Origin: Durusdinium trenchii
Lineage: Eukaryota > Sar > Dinophyceae > Suessiales > Symbiodiniaceae
NCBI GenBank assembly: GCA_963970005.1
Contig: CAXAMN010025295.1
Coordinates: 197,070-261,069, forward strand
DNA length: 64,000 nucleotides
Reading direction: 5' to 3'
Under the pieces are notes generated by a model that was not told the origin of the DNA, made no database searches, and saw only the letters and a program-made list of their open reading frames with translations. The translations under genes were made by a program, and so were the position numbers. Within the stretch, counting starts at the first letter, position 1, and each line of letters opens with the position of its first letter. Below are positions 29,689 through 41,240 of the stretch, piece after piece.

Positions 29689-29778
29689 TGCCAATTAGCT
29701 GACGCCAGGACATGGGTTCTTCACAGGCCCCCGAAAGTCAGTCCTTCAAAGTACTTGCCAATGTTAGGCGAGTATTAG
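29689..29778 (+). CDS. KH/Tudor RNA-binding protein, last exon
   Basis: Phase-0 continuation CQLADARTWVLHRPPKVSP ending LGEY and a TAG at 29776-29778. The composition is protein-like and gives the gene a natural end of about 516 codons in total. Confidence 0.5.
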   Translation, partial: CQLADARTWVLHRPPKVSPSKYLPMLGEY

Positions 29779-32175
29779 GCATCTTTCGCACTTTTCAAGC
29801 GAAGGCGGCCGGGCTTGGCGTTGAAGGAATCCCCTTGGCAGCCGAGCTCGAACAGATTGACACTTGACCTTTCCAGACTTTTTGAGCATGGCAGGTTCCG
29901 GTTTCGTTTATATTCGGCATTCAGGACTTGCAAGTCCGGTTTCGTTTTGGTGACTGAGGAAGAACGCGTGCAGCTTGCCAAACAGCTCCTAAGCTGCGCT
30001 AAGCTGGCCGAGCGCCACTCGTGTCACTGGCAGATGGTTTGACATGCTTTACCCTGCCGTCAGGCTTGCTGGAGCAACCGGGTGCGTAGTAGAAGTGGGT
30101 GCTGGGCGGGCCTTCATTGCTGGAAGAAAAGGCTCAAGGGCACTGTGCTCGGAGTACATTTCCTGGGCCTTTTGCTGGCACCTAATGCTTTGAGCGTGCT
30201 TTTTTGCGCCAATTCACCGTCATTTGGCGATCACTTCCCGAGGTTAACGACGGATTGCAATTTCATGTTGATCTCAAGCGGCGAGCTGACACAGCAATCC
30301 GGCCGGAGGCGAATGGATGAGTCCCAAAGACAATGAGCGACATTCGCCAGGTGTCACAACTGAAAAATGATGCAGCGACATTCGCCAGGTCCCGCTTGCT
30401 CTGACAGAAATGCCTTGGCTGCAGCAGCAGCTGTCAGAGCTGGCCATTGACACCAGCACTATCGTCCGAACACCAAGAGTTCAGTGCCAGGCCAAATGGG
30501 TCAGGCCAGGCTATGTCCGCCATGTGATCTTAGTAGGAGTGGCCTGGGTGCTCAACTTGCTTGATCTTGCTTGCAACTTGTGCTGATTACTGTGCTTGCT
30601 GAGGCCTTCTTCGACAACGAGGAAGGTCGCGAGGGCCAGTTGAAGCGGTTGATCTTTGCCGGAAATGTCATCGAATCAAACCCAGGCGGGAGTTCCAAAT
30701 TTCCCCCGCCGGCAGTTCTCCTTTCTTACAGGTCACTCATCCCCACCATCATTGCCTCTTGCTCGTTTCCTAGTTCCTTACCCACCATCCCAGAATGATG
30801 GGAAGCGCACCCTGAAAGAGTATGTTTGCCTTTTATTTTTTCCCCCAAGGTGGCCGAAAGCTATCGGAGTTCTTGCTTCTCAATGACTGGGGCTGATCAG
30901 CGTTTTGGTCCACTCCTGCCACTGCTTCCTTATCTCCCCACTTGTTTCCTTACATGTCTCCCCACTTGTTTGCCTGTGATCGGCATTTTCTCTACCGCTG
31001 CTGCCTTGTCTCCTTAACTTTTTTCATCTTTTTTCCACATTTTTACGAGTTAGTTGCTATTTGGGGCTGCTTATGCCGGTGCAATTCCTTCCCCACGCCT
31101 GCGCCTCAGAACTGCAGTCTTGGGTCAACTGCACAAGACTACGTGACTATATACTCTCCTGACTCATTCCTTTACCTAACCGCCTAACCCTTCAACTTTT
31201 GCAAGGCATATCCAAGCCGTATCCAAGTGGACATTGGGCGAACTTGCTTGAATTGAAAGACAAACGTTATTGCTTCTACTTGGTGCACAATCGCCGAGAC
31301 TCTGAAAGCATACTCCATGACTTCACGTAAGCATACAAGAGGTAGTGCATGGTTCAAAGAAGAGCCTACCACAGCTACTAAACTATACTAAACCATACTA
31401 AGCCCTAATCTAAACTAGATCATTTCCTGACTTCGTTATGCAAAACACCCACACGCTTGAACGTTGAAGGCCTCATTCGATCAACCCTTTGTGCTATGAC
31501 AGTCATAGCAATTTACACCTTGTCCATGCTTTGTCAAATTCCACGAGAAAAGTGGAGACCTAAGTCAGTGGTCACAGAGACAGCCGAATCAAAATCGGAG
31601 AGTGCATGGTAACACCATAATCCCAATTGAACATTGGCTCAGTACATTGAAACATGTCGCGATCTATTGTGTTGTTCGATGTTGTTCGCATTTACTGTTG
31701 TCGTTGCGCTGGATTCAAGGCCAAGGCCATTCCATGGCTTGGCTGGTTACTGCAAAAGTCAAATTCGCTCATCTACTGTACATCATGCTCCTCTCACTAC
31801 GCGAGCCAGCCGAATTGCATTGCACAGTCGCAAAGTTTGGAAGAACGGTATGTCTTTGGAGTTGTCCCAGGTACAGCCGGACAGGTCGAGCATGGGATCA
31901 TTGCATATTTGTGTGCATAGACAGGCATAGACCTTCGTGTTTTGTGGCCCATGGCAACTTCAACTTCTCGAACGAATCATTCTTAGTCAGTTCATGTCAC
32001 TTCCTAACCTGGGGTTCTTTGGGGCTGTCGCTGTGCCTGGAAATCTGAATGATTCGAGGCGTTGTGCCTGGCTTGCTTGCGCATGCCAACGCCTTGCTCG
32101 ACAAAGCCAAGCGCTACAAGGACTGCGCACTTCCAGCATGTGAACTTCCGTGCTCCTCCTATTCCTGCGCGACAG
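29779..32175 (+). other. Gene-poor spacer, C/T-rich in the middle
   Basis: One plausible exon-like frame, EAFFDNEEGREGQLKRLIF near 30600-30690, has no recognisable domain. Otherwise nothing is supported. Confidence 0.4.
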
Positions 32176-32517
32176 GATCAGGGCTGGCTGCTGGAGGACG
32201 ACGAAAGAGAGAATGGAGGAAGCACAGAGGTGCGACAGATCTCGCTTGCAACTGTGCATTTTCAGCCGCTGCAATGGCTTGGCGGTCCAAGGGGACAGGC
32301 AGAGAAGATTGGAAAAGTGGCTCTCGTGAAGACCTCGCACAGGAGTGGCCCTCGAAGGAGGTGCTGTGTTGAAGTTTGTGTCGCTGGCCAGGTGCTTTTG
32401 CATTTCATTGGCTCTCATGCTGTATACCAGGCTGCAGTGGATGCAACTGAGGCGACTGACAAGGCGCAGAGCTTGATTGTGCTCGAGACTCGAGACTGGG
32501 ATTTCTGCATGTGGTGA
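32176..32517 (+). CDS. Unknown protein, exon before the TP-motif protein
   Basis: After the acceptor CTGCGCGACAG a frame opens with DQGWLLEDDERENGG and runs to a TGA at 32515-32517, coding QPLQWLGGPRGQAEKIGKVAL and similar protein-like text. The same frame resumes immediately after the TGA with RTKGKGSGKGKRKGLVYAWQ. The TGA may therefore be a mutation inside one gene, or the true junction is an intron I cannot place. No domain is recognised. Confidence 0.4.
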   Translation, partial: DQGWLLEDDERENGGSTEVRQISLATVHFQPLQWLGGPRGQAEKIGKVALVKTSHRSGPRRRCCVEVCVAGQVLLHFIGSHAVYQAAVDATEATDKAQSLIVLETRDWDFCMW

Positions 32518-33480
32518 CAGGACAGGACAAGAACTAAAGGGAAAGGATCTGGCAAAGGGAAGCGGAAAGGCCTGGTTTACGCGTGGCAGTGTAAGCGTTT
32601 AAGTGTCTTCCATGTAGAAACGGCTGCAGGCAAGATCGCCTTTCTCACTACTGTGGATGATGAGATGCTTTTCAGAAATCATGGGGCTGCAGCTGAACCA
32701 CTGCCATCGGAGGTGCCCAGCTTGCAAAACTTGCCGCAAGCCTATGACACGCAACCAAGGATGGGTGCTTCAAAGCCCCCACCCCCAAATGCTGCTTTAG
32801 CAAAAGCTATTCGTCCAGGAATCAAGGCACCACCAGCATCTGCAGTCGTGTCTACTCGTGGGCCTCCTCAGGCACGTGTCGGACCTCAGAGCGTTGCGGA
32901 ACCACAGACGCCAGTGCGACCTGGTGTCAAAAGGTCCGCAGAAAGAAGCACACAGCAAAGTGCCACTGCAAAGCCAGAAAACGAGCCGCGTGAAGCGAGC
33001 TTTGCACCAAAGACGCCAGCTGCAATCACGGGCAACTCACAAGATGGTCTGGATGCAAATCCAAGACAGATACATGAAACCAAGTCCACACCAAAGACGC
33101 CAGCGGGGCTTCTTGGCACTATGAGCGCGCTGCCCGCCCCAAAGACCCCAACGACGATAACAATGGCGAAAGAAAGAATCCAACGTACACCCATGACACC
33201 TACAACGATCCTGGACCAAAAAGACCCTGAACCGAATCAAAACATAATAATAGTAAATTTAATAATAATAACAAAAACATCAATACAACTAAAAAATAGT
33301 ATAGTATGTATATATATATATATAGAGAGAGAAATAGAAAAAGCTAACATTATGTTTTTTACAAATAGGACAGCTACAATTTCTCTACTTGGAATGATTC
33401 CCACCCTGAAAGGCGATTTGGAAGAAGGCAGGGCACATGTATTGACAGACTGGCCTGACAAAGGCGGACATGCGGATTGA
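32518..33480 (+). CDS. Pro/Thr-rich protein with repeated PKTP motifs
   Basis: The frame is open from 32518 (after the TGA) and reads VETAAGKIAFLTTVDDEML before a disordered Pro/Ala/Lys-rich tail. APKTPAAI, TPKTPAGLL, APKTPTTI and TPMTPTTI recur over about 33000-33220, each a good S/T-P kinase site. From about 33240 the DNA turns very AT-rich and ends at TTTACAAATAG followed by G, a good acceptor, so 33240-33368 may be an intron and the true C-terminus may differ. A regulatory or cytoskeletal role cannot be assigned. Confidence 0.45.
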   Translation, partial: QDRTRTKGKGSGKGKRKGLVYAWQCKRLSVFHVETAAGKIAFLTTVDDEMLFRNHGAAAEPLPSEVPSLQNLPQAYDTQPRMGASKPPPPNAALAKAIRPGIKAPPASAVVSTRGPPQARVGPQSVAEPQTPVRPGVKRSAERSTQQSATAKPENEPREASFAPKTPAAITGNSQDGLDANPRQIHETKSTPKTPAGLLGTMSALPAPKTPTTITMAKERIQRTPMTPTTILDQKDPEPNQNIIIVNLIIITKTSIQLKNSIVCIYIYIEREIEKANIMFFTNRTATISLLGMIPTLKGDLEEGRAHVLTDWPDKGGHAD

Positions 33481-36220
33481 CACAATGTTCTGACGCTTGT
33501 TCTGGCATCAAGCCTGGTTTGTGCTCTGACACATTATCTATCATAAAGGCTGGGAAATGTTCTGGACTGTGTTCGTTGGCATGTGTTCATTACCTGTCTT
33601 TGCTTGCTGTTGCGGTGTGGTGGTGCCTACTGCGATCTGGCGCTTCTTGTGGAAGTCCGGCAGTGACCACTGCGATCTGGAGCTAGCAATTGAAGAATCG
33701 CAAGGCGAGGAGGAAGACAGAAATACATATAGATGAGGCCGGACTTGTTACAATAAGCTTCACCTGATAGATTGGGAGTGGTAAAATTTGTTTTTACACT
33801 AAATTAGTACATAATGCAACCTTTCCTACGTGACTGCTTAAAGCTGTGCGCCGGGCTTCGGCACAAAGGCAACAGATAATCAAAAGGACCGAAGACTCAA
33901 AATGTAATCCTGTTTTTTCGCTTGGAGCGCTTCCACCGAAATTTCTTGGAAATTTGCAGGTTTCGTGGCTTCAAAAGCCATTAAATTTCGGGAAAACATC
34001 GATCTACGCACCACTTGGCGATTGAGCGACGTTGTGGTTCGAATCCCCCCGGGGACGTCTTTTTGCGATGGGCACGAACGGCTTTGAAACAGAAAGCATT
34101 CACGAAAAAGAGCACAGGACGGACCACGACAACACAAACAAAGGAACCGAAGACACGTGATCATTTCTCTCGAAGCCACCAGCTGGCCAGCAGGCCCACC
34201 ATCAGAGGTTGTGCATTCTTATTGTTGGTGTTGTGCTTGTTGTCGTGGTCGTTGGTGTCGCAGGGCTGTGGTTGTTGTTGTTGTCGTTGTGGCTGTGGTT
34301 GTTATTGTTCTTGCTCTTCTTGCTCTTTCTTCGGAAGAGGAAACACAGAAGAGCAACCAAAAGCACAAAATGCTGATAATGCAAGGCAACTCGGGCAGCA
34401 TATCTCGCACCACGGGCCTTTGGAAAATAGTAATTAGTAATGTTGATGGCATGGGAACACCACCCGTTTTTATGTTGATTCATCGAAACCCTTATCCCAA
34501 CAATGCCTCTCTCGATGCTCTCCCCAGTGGCCTGCGAGGTTCACCCGGGCCTTTGGTGACAAATAAGGCCTGCTGGCCCGATTTAAGGGCTTATGCCCGA
34601 CAGCTAGCCAGGGGCCCAAAACAGGCGAAGGGGGAAGGCCAAAGAAAGTGGAAGGAGGGATGTTGTCGTTGTTGTTGTTGGCGTAATTTGTGTCGTTGTT
34701 GTCGTTGACTTGTGTGGGTGGAGCCGCGTGGGCCCTAGCGTGCGTCTATGTCGAGCCATCTTAAGGCTATATTGGCCTCGACCACAGTTTGTTTATTAGG
34801 CGCTTGGTCTACTCACCGACTCCCTGTTGGTCGCCGGTTCCCAGCGGTGTTTTGCGATGGGGGTTTGTATGCCCGGGCTAGGTCGACGCGCCCATGATTC
34901 ATGTGCCTACGAAGTGGCACGGCTTAATTTTGACGTGGCTATCTTCGTCGCGCATCATCATCATCATCATCGACCCATCTTGATCTTATATATATATAAA
35001 TAAACACAATACAATTCTAAATATTTTAGGCAACCTTCTTTTTATAACAGAACTAATATTTGCAATTCACGAAAGCTAGTTGTAGCTAGTTAGGGTGGGA
35101 GCCCAGGACCTGAGTGTTGTTACTTGATATATTAGAACTATACCCTCCCCCCTCGCGGGGTTCAACTCCACCTTTTTCCTCCTCGGTATCTGCTGCTGCT
35201 GCTGCTGCTTGGTCGCTGCTGTTGCTGCTGGCATCTCATTTGCGCCTGGCTCTTGACTGCTTGCTGGTTGTTGTTGCTTGCTAAATGCATGCTTGGTGCT
35301 GCTGGATGCTTTTGGCTGCTTGTTGGTTGCTGCTTGCATGTTTGCTGCTGCTGGATGCTGGCTGCCTACTGCTTGTTGTCTGCTCCGTTTTGCTGCTGTT
35401 GCTGTTTGGGGTTGTTGGCTGCTGTTGGTGTTGAAGAAAGCCTATTTATTAGAACCGAGAGTAGTTTGCATTCCCTCTGAGTCGTGAAACGATGCTAATT
35501 TTATTATATCCTTAAGAAGCTTGTATAGGCATGTATCCGCCTACAACCCCCAAGAATACAAATTAGAATGCGCTATCCACTATCCACGTAGATCAAAAGA
35601 TGATACTTACTACACACATGAATGACAGAACCCAGTAAGATGTTTGAACGGGCTGTTTGCTTCACTCCTGGTAGTCCGCGTTCTATGTTCGAGCGATAGG
35701 GAGCATGCACAAGCGTTGCGACGGAGTCTTCGGTCGCTGACACATGTTCGTATGCAACCCCTAGATATCAATTATGCACACCGTTGCTGGCTGCATCGTC
35801 CGCATTTATTTGTGGAAAAATAGATATATCAGATATATCTGTCTTTCCACGTCGCCCTTCTACAATTACTCAGGCAGCACCTATATGTGCTATTGTTCGA
35901 GACCAAATGTTGGGGCACGAAAGACTAAGGAAAGCTCACTCTTTCCCTGCTGCTGCTGCTGCTTGGTAGCTGGTGGTGCTGCTTGGTAGTTGCTGCTGGC
36001 GCTGCTACTGCTTGGTAGCTGCTGCTTAGTAGCTGCTGCTGCTGTTTGGTAGCTGCTCCTGCTGCTGCTGCTGCTGCTTGGTAGCTGCTGTTGATGCTGC
36101 TGCTGCTGCTTGGTAGCTGCTGCTGCTGTTGCTTGGTAGCTGCTGCTGCTGCTTGGTAGCTGGTGTTGCTGCTTGCTAGCTACGCCTAGGCTTTTGCTGC
36201 CTAAAGAGCCTCAACGTTGT
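33481..36220. other. Gene-free strand-switch region: GTT and GCT low-complexity DNA
   Basis: GTTGTTGT-type tracts lie at about 34220-34320 and 34660-34700. (CAT)n is at about 34953-34971. GCT/GCTGCTT-rich DNA is at 35180-35430. A minisatellite with unit close to TGCTGCTGCTTGGTAGC is at 35945-36180. No protein frame is credible; the repeated Leu/Cys/Ala frames are by-products of the repeats. Confidence 0.7.
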
Positions 36221-39200
36221 TTCTTTTCTTAATTTCGCTACCCCCTCTGGGGGATGTTGAATTATATTGATGTAAATAACTATATAATATATATAATATT
36301 TATCGATAATATTTATACGATAATATTTATGCATATTTCGATTGCGTAGGTTTTTAGAATTTGGGGATTCGTGACGGGTATTTTTAACGATTATAATTTC
36401 GTTGTGGTGCCGTGATTAATTTTTCTGGTAGATTTAAGGAAATCTCGTATTTTGATATTTTAGGTTTTTTTTTTAAGGAATAGGTTATAAGAAATTAGGA
36501 TTATTTTATTTCGATGCAATCTTCGTGGCAGGCATAGCATTTTGGACATGATGATAATCGGAATTTTATGGTAGGCACCGCATTTGATGAATTTCGAAAT
36601 GTAGATTTCGTACGATTGATACATCTCAAAATTAAAATCTTCGTAGTATACGTATTTCGAATTTTATGATTTTCACAATGCAGATTTTGTAATACATAAA
36701 ACATCATAGAATAATTAGTAAATTTGAGGCCGAGGGTAGGTGACGAAAATTACCAGGGATATATCCGTGTTAGTGGCGGCGAAACATACACCGTCTAATA
36801 ATAAAGGATTGGTGGGATATCAAATGGAATGAAGTAAATATTTTGGTTTTTTTTAATAGGCATGGGATTGTTGGAGGGATGATTCATAAGGTTTCGTTCA
36901 TGAGATAAAATATTTGTAAACCAAATGAATAGCAATGATATAACCAATCTTAGTTTATGAATCTGTTGCATTGGATTCCAAAATCTCCACGAAGGAGTTG
37001 AACCAAAATAGATGCCATAAGAGAGGTCTTAGGGGGGAGTTGAATCCGCGGGGGGCTCCCCCTCTATATATGAAATTTTTACGTAATGCGGGGATCTCGA
37101 GCATTCTAGCCCCTCATCTACTAAAACAAGGACAATTCCAGCTAGTTGTTACTAGCTTTCGTAAGCAAATGCAAATTTAATAGCAACAACAACGCTTATT
37201 AGTAAACCTCGAAAGATCTCGTCCCAAATATAATATTTATATCGAAATAAAAATGTCGTGCGCTTAGTAAACCTCAAAATGCATATTTTTGTAAGAAATA
37301 TAAAATGCAGAATAGATATATCATTTAATGTTTTCAAATATTCATATTTCATTTTCCCATTCTCATTTCCACACTCACTCCCACCCACACCCACTCTCAC
37401 TCGCACTCCTTCACACACACTCACTCTCCCACTCCCACTCGCACCCACACTCCTCACACTCGCATTCACACTCACTCACCCACCTTCAATCTCACTCACA
37501 CTCACCTTCACTCTTACCCACACTCACTCTCACCCACGCTCACTCACGCCCACCTTCACTCTCACTCACGCTCACCTACTCCCGCACTCACTCTCACCCA
37601 CACTCACTCTCACTCACACTCGCACTCACACTCACTCTCCCACTCTCACTTACACTCCCTCTCACCCACACTCACTCACACCCACCTTCACTCTCACTCA
37701 CGCTCACACCCACTCATCTAGATCTCTAGACTTTCTGCTTATAGACCTCACACACACTATTTGGGGTCTCTTTTTTTATAAAAAAATTGTAAGATTAATA
37801 TATTTTTGATTTATACTATGATTTCATTGAATGCAATTATTAATCGATTGATTGGATGAATGAGATGATTGACAAACGAATTATATATATAAGGTTTGTG
37901 TTATTGAACATTGTTTTTTGTTATACACGAACATATTTTTCTCGAATTCACGATTTTTTTAAAACAAAGATTTTACTATATTCTATATTATATATATAAT
38001 TTCTAGGTTTGATATCTATCGATTTTTGCTTTATCATGATTATTACGATTATTAATGCTACTACTATTAACATTACGACGATTACTACTATTGGCACTAC
38101 CACTGCCTATTACTATTCCTCCTCCTCCTGTTGCGGCCATTGGTTATTACGCTTTACGCCTAGAAATCTATCAATGACGCATTATTTTTTGATGAAATAT
38201 TCGCGAAAATTGACCAAGCTACGTAGCGAGAGACCTAGCAAGGCATGAATATGTTATGAACGATTATTGGATATAATATGATGCACGTGAATGTAGGCAA
38301 ATGATTGATCCATTGATTTCTTATTATATATAATTAATAAATCGTTTTCTAATAATTCATCCTCCATCAATTCTGATGATGCACCCAATGATAACAATGA
38401 AGAATACTCGTCAATCTCCTTTATATCATTCCCTCATTCTCGTTTACAACGCCAAAATGGAGCTCAATAGAAATATTCAATTTATTATATAAAACCATTG
38501 AATTAAGAAAATTAATGATTTCTTGCACCGCTGCGTGTGTCGCACGCCCGACGACCGATGGAGCGCAGCGGCCGCTCGGCGGAGGCCGGCGCAGCTGAAT
38601 GGAATGGTTTGGAAGAAGGGTTGGAATCCTGTAGAACTAGCTGCTGTGACTTGCGATAGATGTTTAACCATGTGTTATAATATATTACATATATATTTTG
38701 ATTAATTAATTGGACATTTAATGCTAATTCCCGACGAGGATTTGATGATCTTGGAACAATTGATGCCCAATTATCGAGAGGGGTTAATCTACCATTGACC
38801 GAAACCCAAGAGGACCTTTCGAGAACGGTTCATAATGACACCGTCTTTACCTAGGATGGACACAAATATTCAACAGATGGAAATGACGCCTGCATTCATT
38901 GTGGTGCGGGGAATAACATTTATCATCACATTAGCAATGCCCAAAAATTGATCCCATCAGATAAAGATTTATATCCATTAAACCAGATGATTGGGATTCA
39001 TGGATAATTAAAATATTATTATTTATTAATGATATTCTTCCGTAATGAGGACCGAACAATCGTTAAGGGTTTTTGACGAACTAAAAAGATCTATTCTGTT
39101 TAACCGGATTAATTCTTCGCCAATGGCACAAGGAATCCGGAATTGCTACTAAATATTCTGTTCCTAGGGCCAAAATCTATTCCAAGAACTATAAACATCT

Positions 39201-40041
39201 AAAATCGCCCATTACAATCCCTTACATATTGGTCAATAATATTACAGTATTAGAAAAATCCACCCACTCTTCAATAGACCCCCATGATCCTGTTTCCAAC
39301 GTGTATAGCAACCTTAGAAATCATAATCTCATGTTCCCGATGCAACTCAATTACCAATTATTCCCCCAAATCAACATCATATATATATATTAGGTCGATC
39401 AAAATTCGGGTCATCTAATAACAATGATATTTTCGTTCCTAATATTAATACAATCTAATTAAATCCGGGCACGACGGCCCGAACGAATACCAATTCGAAT
39501 GGCTTCTAAAATTGCGACAATCTCTATTCTACCGTTTGTTTATCAATCTAAAAGGGATGCATCTTATAATCAAGAATCCTTAGTTAAAAGCTCGCAATAA
39601 TTCGTCCTCAATAAAAAAAAATATATATAATTACTATTTATTAATTCAATATTCAAAATCATTAAATATATTCAAATATTCATTTAATCTTCGATAATCC
39701 CAACTATATAATATATTTAAATTCATATAATCAATATTACATTCACAATATATTACTATTTTTATATGTATTTTTAACCTTAAATAAATTAAAATATTTT
39801 CCATAAATATCTTTAAGAATCATAAATATATTTAATACATACATATAATTTCAATAAATTAATTTTCGAAATAATTGTATATATAAATATTTATTTAAAT
39901 ACAATTATAAAGCAATAATAAAATATCAATACCAATTTTTTAATATATTTAATATCTAAAAAAATAATTTAACAAAATTTCGTAATATAATATATTTTTA
40001 TAAATCTTATATATATTCAATAATTTATCTTTAAATTAAGT
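36221..40041. other. AT-rich island
   Basis: Base composition changes sharply: long A/T runs, TATATA tracts and poly-purine breaks, with two GC-rich inclusions (37020-37070 and 38520-38600). I see no intact gene. Small frames include one at 38855-39007 that ends DACIHCGAGNNIYHHISN and a later QMIGIHG. This faintly recalls a copia/gypsy protease region but lacks a clear D-[ST]-G. Confidence 0.6.
37362..37715 (+). repeat. CACTCA/CCCACACTCAC minisatellite
   Basis: About 350 bases of C/A/T-only repeats with loose units CTCACTC, CCCACAC and CACGCTC. Open frames across it (Thr/His/Leu-rich) are artefacts. Confidence 0.85.
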
Positions 40042-40301
40042 GTTTTTAGTCTGTGCGAATAAACCCCTTTCTACTGTTGTCGGTCTACGGAGCTGGAATG
40101 GGGTTTAGTTTTGATTAAACCCTTTTTGGTCGATTGATATTCATACCCTTGGGTTTGGGGTTTGGATCAGGATGTAAACCCTTTGTGCTCGAGTGAGGGC
40201 CCTTACTCGACCAAAAAGGGTTTAATCAAAACTAAACCCCAAGTACAGCTCCGTAGACCGACAATATTAGAAAAGGGTTTATTCGCACAGACTAAAAAAA
40301 C
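40042..40301. mobile_element. Foldback (MITE-like) element with 92-95 base inverted arms
   Basis: The left arm 40042-40133 starts GTTTTTAGTCTGTGCGAATA. The right arm 40207-40301 is its near-perfect reverse complement, ending CGCACAGACTAAAAAAAC. The loop is about 70 bases and holds repeated GGGTTT and GTAAACCC steps. No clear target-site duplication is visible. It sits exactly at the right border of the AT-rich island. Confidence 0.75.
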
Positions 40302-40455
40302 CAGCCGATCCATCCTCTATAAAGTGTTTGTGGGCACATCTTGATGCATAGGTTCTTCCTTTGCCCACTGCGTCAGGTGGTCTCCTTACGCCACGCCGGG
40401 GCGGTGGATTTGAGGTGTGGTTTGGTGGATTCCACAAAGGACCTATACAAATGGA

Positions 40456-40545
40456 AGGACCGCAGTGGACCGGCCCGGACCGCCCGGACCGACCCGCAGT
40501 GGCCCGGCCCGCGGTGGCCCGGCCCGCCCGGACCGGCCCGGACTA
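40456..40545 (+). repeat. GC-rich CCCGGACCG / CCCGGCCCG repeat
   Basis: About 90 bases of short CCCGG-centred units, in strong contrast to the AT-rich DNA a few hundred bases to the left. Confidence 0.8.
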
Positions 40546-40665
40546 TCCATGCACCTGTATAATGTATAGGCGCAAACTTGTGTGGTGCTCCGTCGAGGAA
40601 CCTTGTTCAACCTACTACTAAAAAGACAAGGTAACATGCGAAACAAATAAAACAGTGCAATCCAT

Positions 40666-41009
40666 TCATCTGGTCTTCCAGCTAAAGGCACATATGAGCT
40701 TTTGCTTGAATTTGTGTTCGCCGGCTGGTGTGGGCGCACCGTCTTTGCACCACCCTTTAGACTCACAATGAGAGCACCCAAATCCGCTTGGATCTTCCCA
40801 GCCTTCCACATCGCTGCCAATGACACATGTGCCTCGACCCTGCGACTTGACGAGCCCAGTGTCGCATCGATCGCAAGTAGATCCTTGCAAATCCACACAT
40901 CCTGGGCATGCCATATTGGCACTGGGGCAGCAAACCTGGTCCATCTTGGAGTTTCCGATGTGAAGAAATTTGAAGCCAAACGGGCAGTCCGGTCGATCAA
41001 ATGCCACAG
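40666..41009 (-). CDS. Cysteine-rich extracellular-type protein, exon
   Basis: An acceptor (CGTATTTCAG) opens a frame reading AFDRPDCPFGFKF, then VCCPSANMACPGC, TCDRCDTGL, GTCVIGSDVEGWEDPSGFGC and CSHCESKGWC. The pattern of paired cysteines with CPGCVD and GW-x-D-x-x-G-x-x-C recalls repeats found in large dinoflagellate secreted or surface proteins. The stop lies at 40666-40668. Earlier exons must lie to the right on the - strand; I could not join any. Function unknown; disulfide-rich extracellular folding is inferred. Confidence 0.55.
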
Positions 41010-41089
41010 CTGAAATACGTTGAGTCGTTGAAAGTGATCTCCGTGGCTCCTTGGTGTGCACTTTGCTACTACTAGATTCTTGTTACTGG

Positions 41090-41240
41090 TAGTAAGGCAC
41101 CTTGCTACTAGTAGCAGTAGCGTCCTTGCTACTAGTAGCGAGGCACCTTGCTACTAGTAGCTTCTTGCCACTAGCAGTAATGCCGTCGTTACTAGTACCA
41201 ATGCACTTGTTACTACCAGCGATGCCCCTGCTACTACTAG
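41090..41240 (+). repeat. GCTACTAGTAGC minisatellite, cluster 1
   Basis: About seven units of 20-24 bases built on the 12-bp palindrome GCTACTAGTAGC with spacers such as GAGGCACCTT, TTCTT and GATGCC. Confidence 0.85.

Noticed and set aside
30640..30700. FAGNVIESNPGG, close to a 2A peptide (D-V-E-x-N-P-G-P)
   Set aside because: The final Pro is Gly, an extra residue interrupts the motif, and no polyprotein or LINE frame surrounds it.
34030..34056. GGTTCGAATCC, a perfect tRNA B-box
   Set aside because: No acceptor-stem partner, D-arm or A-box lies upstream at the right distance. Too little to call a tRNA or SINE.
36750..36790. TTAGTGGCGGCGAAA resembles the AGTARCGGCGA core near the 5' end of large-subunit rRNA
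   Set aside because: Surrounding sequence does not continue as rRNA; a short match only.
37258..37809. Thr/Leu/His-rich open frames
   Set aside because: By-product of the CACTCA minisatellite; all frames are open because the repeat lacks stop codons.
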